Positions 1 through 4,954 of a DNA stretch of 5,604 bases are shown piece by piece. Every line of letters starts with the position of its first letter. The stretch's first letter is position 1. The notes under the pieces are model-generated. The model was not told the DNA's origin and did no database searches. It saw only the letters and a list, made by a program, of their open reading frames with translations. The stretch comes from Phycisphaerales bacterium (lineage in GTDB: Bacteria > Planctomycetota > Phycisphaerae > Phycisphaerales > SM1A02), in assembly GCA_007127615.1 (NCBI GenBank), contig SKZB01000246.1, forward strand, positions 1-5,604, written 5' to 3'. The position numbers and the translations under genes are program-made.

Positions 1-1396
1 CCGCCAGTGCGGGCAACGGCTCGGAACGCCCCAGATCGGTGCGGTTGATCACCAGTCGGTCGTCCGCGCCGAACGTTTTGGCGAAGGTTTCAACCAGTCG
101 GCGGTGGGCGAATCCATCCTCAAACAGCAGACGGTCATCGAACAGTGACGAAGCCCCGGCGGCAACCAGCGAACCCTGCCACGGCTCATTCGGGCGGAGC
201 CAGACCATCAGCGGCAATCGGGGGGCCGGATCGCCGGAGAACATTTCTGCGCTCAAGAGATCCACTTCGCCGTACCACATGTCCCGAATCTGTGTTCGGT
301 CGGAGGTCGTCGCCAGAACCGTGGGGTGATAGCCGAGTTCGGTGAGACGCTCACGATCAAGTTCGAACGGCGTGGCCGCGCTGAAGAGCAGATTGCCGTT
401 GGGAATCATGCGCATGGCGCGGAAATCCTGGTTCCGCGCGGTGCAGCGGATCATGAACCGCACCGGCCGCGGGGCGGGGTCACCCGGCACGGTCTGCGAG
501 AATTGATCCAGCACGAGACCGTCGATGGGGCGCAACCCGAACGCGGCCAGAAGTTCCTCCGGCGCCTGGTCGGCCCGGATCAGCGAGAACCGTTGTTCAC
601 CTTCGACCCGTTGCACCCGAACGTCGTGTCGACTGCCGGCGACGATGACGCTCCGGCCGGACTCCATGAAACGACGAATGCGTGAGATCTGCGCGGAACT
701 GACCTCACCCGGGTTCATCCAGAACAGCGCGTCCAGCCCACGCGGCAACGGTCGATCACCGTGGACCTCGACCGGAACGACCTCGCCGTATTGCTGCAGA
801 AACTGCCGAAACTGCCGGAAAGACCCCTCTTCGACCGCCAGTCCGAAGACGGGTCGGCGGGGATCCTTCATCTGTTCGATCTGTCCCGTCAGCAACGGTT
901 GCAGACGCGGCAGATGATCCGGCGAAACGCCGTTGATGATCGCCGGTGCGTGGGGGCCGTACCGGATCTGCAGCGATGACCAGACCGAGGTCTCGGCAAA
1001 AGCATCCCGCGTGACCGTGCGCACCCGGAAGGGGGCGGCCCGCTGCTGCGCAGCGTGTTGTTTCATTTCCGGATCGTCGTGCGGATCGATGACCTGGTAG
1101 TCGATTTTTCCGCCGGCTTCCCGTTTCAACGTGCTGAGAAAGTCCACCACCTGCCGTTCAAGTTGCCGCATGTGCGAGGGCATGTGCTCGCGGCCGCTGA
1201 CGTAGTAGGTGATCAGCACCTCGTGCTCGAGGTTTCGCAGTAACTCGCGCGTTTCGGGCGCGAGCTGCATGAGCTTGACGCGGCTCATTTCCATCCGCGC
1301 GTTGGGCACGTGCGTGGTGATGCGCACCGCGAAGATCGCGATCAGAAGCAGCATCACCCCGCCCAGGACGATGAGGAAAAGATCGAGGCGTCTCAT
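1..1396 (-). CDS. GldG-family ABC-system auxiliary protein, C-terminus cut by the window edge
   Basis: The frame is open from the ATG at 1396 to the left edge: 465 codons, no stop. Residues 5-25 form one hydrophobic segment with arginines before it, so the protein is probably anchored in the inner membrane with the bulk outside the cytoplasm. The motif ITYYVSG (62-68) and IDPHDDPE (103-110) match the style of the GldG / ABC_transp_aux family (uncharacterised ABC-2 auxiliary proteins). Later stretches such as AIINGVSPDHL (from 152) and an alternating beta/alpha pattern fit the same fold. The start codon overlaps the permease stop as ATGA and has only a weak upstream GGAA, so translation is probably coupled to the permease. 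Family members are often longer and may have a C-terminal membrane span, which would lie outside this window. Family assignment is by recognition of sequence style; the biochemical role is unknown. The name GldG comes from Bacteroidetes gliding, but this does not imply gliding here. Confidence 0.8.
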   Translation of the reverse strand, partial: MRRLDLFLIVLGGVMLLLIAIFAVRITTHVPNARMEMSRVKLMQLAPETRELLRNLEHEVLITYYVSGREHMPSHMRQLERQVVDFLSTLKREAGGKIDYQVIDPHDDPEMKQHAAQQRAAPFRVRTVTRDAFAETSVWSSLQIRYGPHAPAIINGVSPDHLPRLQPLLTGQIEQMKDPRRPVFGLAVEEGSFRQFRQFLQQYGEVVPVEVHGDRPLPRGLDALFWMNPGEVSSAQISRIRRFMESGRSVIVAGSRHDVRVQRVEGEQRFSLIRADQAPEELLAAFGLRPIDGLVLDQFSQTVPGDPAPRPVRFMIRCTARNQDFRAMRMIPNGNLLFSAATPFELDRERLTELGYHPTVLATTSDRTQIRDMWYGEVDLLSAEMFSGDPAPRLPLMVWLRPNEPWQGSLVAAGASSLFDDRLLFEDGFAHRRLVETFAKTFGADDRLVINRTDLGRSEPLPALA

Positions 1397-2160
1397 GTTC
1401 GTTGACGTTCCAACAACTGAACGTTCAGCCAGAGAAAGAGGCCGATGAAGAGAATGAAGTACGTCAGCGAGCCGATGTCGATCACACCGCGGACGAATGA
1501 ATCGTAGCGCGGCATGACGGAGAAGTTCTCGTACAGAACCGTGCCGAGACTGAGCGCGGGGATCAGGCCGTCCAGCACCGCGACGACCTGCTCCTGTCCG
1601 CTCAGGACAAACGCAAATCCGACGATCGCGCTCAGTACGAACGCGACGATCTGGTCGCCGGAAATGGCGGAAAGGAACATGCCGAAGGCGAGAAACATCC
1701 CGCCCAGCAGTATCAGTCCGATGTAGCCGCTGATGATCAATCCCAGGTCGGGGCTGCCCAGCACCATCAGCATGATCGGGATCGGGAGGGATCCGACAAG
1801 AAACAAGCCGAACAGGCCCAGCGCCGCAAGGTACTTGCCCATGACCGCCTGCCCGGTGCGGATGGGAAGCGTCAGGAGCAGTTCAATCGTGCGCGTCTTC
1901 TTTTCTTCCGCCCACAACCGCATCGTGACCGCGGGGATGAACAGAACCATCAACAGCGGCATGAGATCGAAGAAGGCGGTCATGTCCACCGTGCCGGTCA
2001 GAAAGAACTCGTTCATGAAGATCGAGTTGGCCAGGATGACGAACGCGATGGTGTAGACATACGCGATGCTGGAATCGAAATACGCGCCGAGTTCGCGAGC
2101 CGCGATGATGCGGATGCCTTCGAAGGAACCGGCGTGGTGGGTCGCGACGGTCGCGCTCAT
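1393..2160 (-). CDS. ABC-2 type transporter permease, GldF-like
   Basis: A 255-residue integral membrane protein, the channel-forming partner of the ATPase encoded just upstream. About six hydrophobic segments are visible, roughly at residues 33-50, 63-83, 107-134, 141-163, 169-187 and 230-250. After the second span lies RLWAEEKKTRTIELLLTLP (81-99), the amphipathic cytoplasmic coupling-helix region typical of ABC-2 permeases related to GldF and NosY; residues FIPAVTM just before it are also characteristic. Length is normal for a single-domain ABC-2 permease. The start at 2160 overlaps the ATPase stop (ATGA) and is preceded by a strong Shine-Dalgarno sequence, AAGGGAGG, nine bases upstream. 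The stop overlaps the start of the GldG-like gene in the same manner. It is expected to work as a dimer, or with a partner, at the inner membrane. The substrate cannot be read from the sequence. Confidence 0.9.
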   Translation of the reverse strand: MSATVATHHAGSFEGIRIIAARELGAYFDSSIAYVYTIAFVILANSIFMNEFFLTGTVDMTAFFDLMPLLMVLFIPAVTMRLWAEEKKTRTIELLLTLPIRTGQAVMGKYLAALGLFGLFLVGSLPIPIMLMVLGSPDLGLIISGYIGLILLGGMFLAFGMFLSAISGDQIVAFVLSAIVGFAFVLSGQEQVVAVLDGLIPALSLGTVLYENFSVMPRYDSFVRGVIDIGSLTYFILFIGLFLWLNVQLLERQRT

Positions 2161-3014
2161 GTGCGTTTGCCTCCCTTGCGGACAATTTCCAGTACGGCTT
2201 CTTCCAACGAAGTGTTTTTCTCATCCGCGACCGCCCGCAGTTCGGTGACGGTGGTGTCCGCCAGCAGTTGGCCGAGGTTGATGATCAACAGCCGTTCGCA
2301 GGTGGCCATGACCTCGGCGAGAATATGGCTGCTGAACAGGATCGCGCGGTTCGGGCGCAGCTCACGAATGAAGTCACGGAACGCGGCGACCTGCAGTGGG
2401 TCCAGTCCGTGCGTGGGTTCGTCGAGCAGGATCACCTGCGGATCATGCAGCAGCGAGGCGGCGAGACCGATCCGCTGGCGATAGCCCTTGGAGCACTGAT
2501 TGATCCGCTTGCCGAGGACCGCTTCGAGCTGGCACTTGCCGACCACCCAGTTGGTGCGCTGGGTCAGATCCCCTCCGCTCATGCCGCGCACCTTGCCCAT
2601 GAACCGCAGAAAGCGGTCGACGCGCATCGTTTCGTACATCGCGTTGTGCTCGGGCAGGTAGCCCAGGCGCTGACGCACCGCGAGGGGATCCTTCCTGACA
2701 TCAAAGCCGGCGACTTCCACCGTGCCGGAGGTTGGCGGCAGCCAGGTCGAAATGGTTTTCAGAACGGTGCTCTTGCCGGCTCCGTTGGGGCCGAGAAAGC
2801 CGACGATCTCACCGCGTCGAATCTCAAAGCTGACGCGGTCCGCCGCCAGGGTCGAACCGTAGCGTTTGGTCACCTCCTTGACGTCGATCATGACGGATTG
2901 ATCGGTTCGGTCCGAAGCTGTCGGTGCTCCCTTTGCGTCCCGCTTCGGATCAACGGTGGCGGTCGTGGCACCCTGGTGGTCAGTCACGGTCATGGCTCCT
3001 GAACATGCGGTCAT
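2157..3014 (-). CDS. ABC transporter ATP-binding protein, GldA-like
   Basis: A cytoplasmic ATPase of 285 residues that powers the permease encoded next to it. The nucleotide-binding domain begins near residue 42. Walker A is GPNGAGKST (75-83). The Q-loop region is GYLPEHNAMY (118-127), with Glu where many ABC proteins have Gln. The signature is CSKGYRQR (174-181) in place of LSGGQ. Walker B and D-loop are VILLDEPTHGLDP (194-206), and the H-loop histidine is H230 in SSHIL. GYLPE and SKGYRQR are usual for the GldA/CcmA-like drug-export branch, so these are family traits, not defects. The first 41 residues are low-complexity (Thr/Ala/Asp-rich) and of uncertain status. Possible starts are 3014, 2993 (preceded by AGGAG, but with only two bases of spacing) and 2891, where conserved sequence begins but no ribosome site is seen. 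The 3' end overlaps the permease (ATGA). Confidence 0.93.
   Translation of the reverse strand: MTACSGAMTVTDHQGATTATVDPKRDAKGAPTASDRTDQSVMIDVKEVTKRYGSTLAADRVSFEIRRGEIVGFLGPNGAGKSTVLKTISTWLPPTSGTVEVAGFDVRKDPLAVRQRLGYLPEHNAMYETMRVDRFLRFMGKVRGMSGGDLTQRTNWVVGKCQLEAVLGKRINQCSKGYRQRIGLAASLLHDPQVILLDEPTHGLDPLQVAAFRDFIRELRPNRAILFSSHILAEVMATCERLLIINLGQLLADTTVTELRAVADEKNTSLEEAVLEIVRKGGKRT
2170..2177 (-). promoter_or_regulatory. Strong ribosome binding site of the permease gene
   Basis: The minus strand reads AAGGGAGG, nine bases before the permease ATG at 2160. It lies inside the last codons of the ATPase gene (encoding Gly-Gly-Lys-Arg). This near-consensus site fixes the permease start and shows that the ATGA overlap is supported by independent ribosome loading as well as coupling. 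The other two ATGA junctions in the window lack a comparable site. Confidence 0.75.
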
Positions 3015-3031
3015 CCTGCCTGTGGACCCGG

Positions 3032-3073
3032 GTCGGGAACGAGTCGTCGGGAACGGGCCGTCGGGGTTGCGGG
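3032..3073. repeat. Three imperfect 14-bp direct repeats upstream of the ABC operon
   Basis: Consecutive 14-bp units on the plus strand are GTCGGGAACGAGTC (3032-3045), GTCGGGAACGGGCC (3046-3059) and GTCGGGGTTGCGGG (3060-3073). The first two differ at two positions; the third keeps only GTCGGG and part of the remainder. They lie between the candidate promoter and the ATPase start, beside a perfect 10-bp palindrome GACCCGGGTC at 3025-3034. They could be operator half-sites or just local duplication; the sequence does not decide. Confidence 0.5.
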
Positions 3074-3097
3074 AAAGTGATCCGGCGCGGCCGAAAC

Positions 3098-3125
3098 AGT
3101 GTACGCGAGGCCCGGAAACTGAAAA
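3098..3125 (-). promoter_or_regulatory. Candidate sigma70-type promoter for the ABC operon
   Basis: On the minus strand TTTTCA (3125-3120) is followed after 16 bases by TACACT (3103-3098). Each hexamer matches four of six consensus positions. It lies within the 162-bp gap between folE and the ATPase gene and would give a leader of roughly 75 bases that spans the 14-bp repeats. Support is only by pattern; sigma consensus in planctomycete-like bacteria is not certain. Confidence 0.25.
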
Positions 3126-3141
3126 ACGGGATGCACGCCGT
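3122..3141 (-). terminator. Weak terminator-like hairpin downstream of folE
   Basis: On the minus strand, ACGG, an eight-base loop, CCGT and then a run of five T follow the folE stop by about 35 bases. A perfect 12-bp palindrome CGCCTCGAGGCG at 3150-3161 lies just before it. The stem is only four pairs, so it may be inefficient; the T run also overlaps the candidate -35 element. If it does not act, folE and the ABC genes could be read as one transcript. Confidence 0.2.
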
Positions 3142-3176
3142 GAATCGCCCGCCTCGAGGCGCGTCCATCGCGGAGA

Positions 3177-3878
3177 TCATCCGATACTGCGGTCCATCCC
3201 CAGCAGGGTGAACAGTTCCATCCGGCTGGGACCGCTCTGCAGGAAAATGCCGTGGAGCTTGCTCGTCGTCGTCCACGAGCCGGGTTTCTTCACCCCGCGG
3301 TAGCACATGCAGAAGTGCTGGCACTGGAGGATCACCGCCACGCCCTGCGGCTGGAGGTGTTCCCAGATCGCCTCCGCAATCTGCGCGGTGAGTTTCTCCT
3401 GCACTTGCAGACGCTTGGCGTAAGCGTCGACGACGCGGGCGATCTTGGACAGGCCGACGACTTTGCCGTCGGGAATGTACGCCACGTGGGCCTTGCCGAC
3501 GAACGGCACCATGTGATGCTCGCAGTGGCTGTGCAGTTGAATATCGGTGACGAGAACCAGTTCGTTGTAGCCCTCGACCTCACTGAAGGTTCGCTGGAGG
3601 TACTCGGCCGGATCTTCCCGGTAACCGGCAAAGTGATCGCGCATGGCGCCGATCACGCGCTGGGGCGTGTCGAGCAGACCTTCCCGGTCGGGATCTTCAC
3701 CGATGTACGACAGCAGGCCGCGCACGTACGCCCTGGCCTGCTCGTCGTTGATCCCGCCGTTCGACGCCGCCGCGACGGAAGCGCTTCCGGGAAGGTCATC
3801 CGGTGTGGCGGCGTGATCGGTGCCGGTGGTTCGGTTCGGGCGGGAAGACGATGCGAGTTGCTGATCCGGGTCTGACAT
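3177..3878 (-). CDS. folE: GTP cyclohydrolase I (FolE)
   Basis: Catalyses GTP to 7,8-dihydroneopterin triphosphate plus formate, the first step of folate/pterin synthesis; cytoplasmic, normally a homodecamer. The 233-residue protein has an N-terminal 42-residue Ser/Ala/Pro-rich extension, then the helical segment (44-95) and the T-fold core. Zinc ligands equivalent to E. coli Cys110, His113 and Cys181 are Cys119 and His122 in [11 protein letters not shown] and Cys190 in [11 protein letters not shown]. Catalytic histidines equivalent to His112 and His179 are His121 and His188. [16 protein letters not shown] and LQVQEKLT (141-164) are near-invariant family motifs. All key residues are present, so it should be an active zinc-dependent type IA enzyme. 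The ATG at 3878 is the only plausible Met before the core but has no clear Shine-Dalgarno sequence. No other folate gene is visible in the window; downstream are ABC genes after a 162-bp gap. Pterins made here might also serve queuosine-type tRNA modification. Confidence 0.97.
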   Translation of the reverse strand: MSDPDQQLASSSRPNRTTGTDHAATPDDLPGSASVAAASNGGINDEQARAYVRGLLSYIGEDPDREGLLDTPQRVIGAMRDHFAGYREDPAEYLQRTFSEVEGYNELVLVTDIQLHSHCEHHMVPFVGKAHVAYIPDGKVVGLSKIARVVDAYAKRLQVQEKLTAQIAEAIWEHLQPQGVAVILQCQHFCMCYRGVKKPGSWTTTSKLHGIFLQSGPSRMELFTLLGMDRSIG

Positions 3879-3937
3879 GGGAATCGTGGATGGCTTTTGT
3901 TTGGTTCATCGATCTGGATGGCAATGGGGTGGGAACT

Positions 3938-3962
3938 CCGGCGGGACGCCGGCCGAAACGGC
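3938..3962. repeat. Two adjoining GC-rich inverted repeats
   Basis: CCGGCG-GGA-CGCCGG (3938-3952) is a perfect six-pair stem with a three-base loop. It is immediately followed, sharing one base, by GCCG-AAA-CGGC (3952-3962), a four-pair stem. No T run follows on either strand, so these do not look like intrinsic terminators. They could be part of a dispersed intergenic repeat family or mRNA leader structure of folE. Confidence 0.45.
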
Positions 3963-4022
3963 TTCTCGCGGCAGGGTATTCGCCATCGATCCGCTTCTGT
4001 ATTCGGGTGACTGTAGGGGGGA

Positions 4023-4037
4023 GGCGGGAATCCCGCC
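4023..4037. repeat. Perfect inverted repeat GGCGGGA-A-TCCCGCC
   Basis: Seven-base arms flank a single central A; as a hairpin it would have six pairs and a three-base loop. It is bordered by G-run and C-run sequence (GGGGG before, CACCCCGCG after). There is no T run. Short GC-rich palindromes like this are often dispersed in intergenic regions of GC-rich genomes, or can be an operator; the window contains one copy only. Confidence 0.45.
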
Positions 4038-4133
4038 ACCCCGCGTTCGACTCGGGCACGCTTTCGCCGCGGGCGGCACCGTCGCGGCCCGTGGGGCTTC
4101 GCCGCAAATCAGCCCATTCTACATGATCGGCAT

Positions 4134-4155
4134 GGACCGATCGGCGGAACGGTCC
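4134..4155. repeat. Inverted repeat GGACCG-N10-CGGTCC with outer GATC pair
   Basis: Six-base arms at 4134-4139 and 4150-4155 are separated by ten bases, and GATC lies outside each arm (4125-4128 and 4155-4158). Arm centres are 16 bp apart, the geometry of a site bound by a dimeric regulator. It is about 120 bp before the thioredoxin-like gene and 255 bp before folE. Regulatory function is inference only. Confidence 0.35.
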
Positions 4156-4267
4156 GATCAACATCGATGATGAACGGCGTTCGATTTGGCGGGCGCCCCG
4201 TGACGGCCCCCTGATTGTTGCCAAGTGCAGAGATAAGCCCCGAAGCGAAGAATATTCACTCAGTTTG

Positions 4268-4272
4268 TGAGG
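4268..4272 (+). promoter_or_regulatory. Ribosome binding site of the thioredoxin-like gene
   Basis: TGAGG precedes the ATG at 4277 with four bases of spacing, which supports that start. CTCA at 4259-4262 could pair with TGAG across a five-base loop and partly cover the site, but the stem is only four pairs. Confidence 0.5.
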
Positions 4273-4276
4273 CAGC

Positions 4277-4954
4277 ATGCGCGCCAAGCCGCTCACCCTG
4301 ATCTGCTCCCTGCTGGCCTGGATCGCGCTTGCGATCGGCGGCATGGGGCTGAAGATGAAATACGGACTCACCCCGGGCGCGGTCGCCGCGGATGCGCCGG
4401 CACAACTGACCGGCGAACTTCGCAATCGCGTTCAAGCGGCGGACGGTCGATCCGTTATGTTTGTGTTTCTGCATCCCCACTGTCCGTGTTCCCGGGCGAC
4501 GATCAAGCAGATCGAGCGTGTCAAAGCGACCGCGCCGGAGACCGGCGGCGCGGAATCGCTTCCTTCCGTTCACCTCGTCTTCGTGATTCCGCCCGGGGTT
4601 GAGGCCGGCTGGGAGCGCGGCGGCAACCTTGCCCGCGTGGAGAAACTGGACGGTGCGACCGTTCATTTTGATCGTGCGGGCAAGCTGGCACGATCCTTCT
4701 CGGCCCGGACCTCGGGGCAGGTGCTCCTCTATGACCGAAGCGGCGGGCTGCGTTTCGCGGGCGGAATCACCCCCGCCCGCGGCCAGGCCGGAGATCTGCG
4801 TCACGCCCGTGCGCTGGGCGAGATGCTTCGCCGCGAGAGCAGTGACGTCGTCGAATCTCCGGTGTACGGTTGCCCGCTCTTTCACTCGGGTGATTGGACG
4901 TGCGCGGATCGCCTCTCGACGAAGCCGGGCGCGGAGTGCTGCGGACAGCCATGA
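4277..4954 (+). CDS. Membrane-anchored thioredoxin-like protein with CPC motif (RedB-like)
   Basis: A 225-residue protein with an N-terminal hydrophobic anchor or uncleaved signal (about 6-25) after the basic MRAK, so the rest should face the periplasm. The thioredoxin-type strand VMFVFLHPHCPCSRA (60-74) carries Cys69-Pro-Cys71, a CxC in place of the usual CxxC. A second strand VHLVFVIPP (98-106) and GQVLLYDRSGGLRFAGGIT (147-165) complete the thioredoxin-fold pattern; the normal cis-proline position seems to be replaced by SGQ. The C-terminus has SPVYGCPLF (194-202), with further cysteines at 209, 221 and 222. This arrangement resembles planctomycete proteins annotated RedB, remembered rather than searched. 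It probably handles thiols, disulfides or metal, but the reaction is unknown. The stop overlaps the start of the sensor gene (ATGA), arguing that the two act together. Confidence 0.8.
   Translation: MRAKPLTLICSLLAWIALAIGGMGLKMKYGLTPGAVAADAPAQLTGELRNRVQAADGRSVMFVFLHPHCPCSRATIKQIERVKATAPETGGAESLPSVHLVFVIPPGVEAGWERGGNLARVEKLDGATVHFDRAGKLARSFSARTSGQVLLYDRSGGLRFAGGITPARGQAGDLRHARALGEMLRRESSDVVESPVYGCPLFHSGDWTCADRLSTKPGAECCGQP

Larger units (their letters stand above)
3879..4276. other. Divergent intergenic region with GC-rich hairpins
   Basis: About 400 bp separate the starts of folE (leftward) and the thioredoxin-like gene (rightward), so both promoters should lie here, but no convincing -35/-10 pair was found for either. 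ORFs crossing it are shadows without recognisable protein features. What it holds is a series of short inverted repeats, listed separately, and a slightly AT-richer stretch at about 4245-4268 just before the rightward gene. A tRNA or known riboswitch pattern was not recognised. Confidence 0.6.

Noticed and set aside
525..917. Plus-strand ORFs at 39-329, 326-685, 525-917 and 1055-1243
   Set aside because: All are shadows of the GldG-like gene, which is open on the minus strand without a stop from 1396 to the left edge and has consistent family motifs.
2268..3002. A 244-codon plus-strand ORF
   Set aside because: It lies antisense to the ABC ATPase, whose Walker A, signature, Walker B and H-loop motifs are intact. 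The antisense product shows no recognisable domain; long antisense frames are common in GC-rich DNA.
3252..3875. A 207-codon plus-strand ORF
   Set aside because: It is the antisense shadow of folE, which carries all zinc and catalytic residues.
3879..4140. A tetrahydrofolate riboswitch in front of folE
   Set aside because: Such elements are known upstream of folE in some bacteria, but I could not match a conserved core; only generic GC-rich hairpins are present. A covariance-model search would decide.
4200..4258. A sigma70 promoter for the thioredoxin-like gene using TTGTTG (4215) and AATATT (4251)
   Set aside because: The spacing is about 30 bases, far from 16-18, and no other pair with good hexamers and spacing was found.
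3796..4425. A 209-codon minus-strand ORF covering the intergenic region
   Set aside because: It overlaps both the folE 5' end and the thioredoxin-like gene, and its translation is Arg/Ser/Pro-rich without a domain or membrane pattern.
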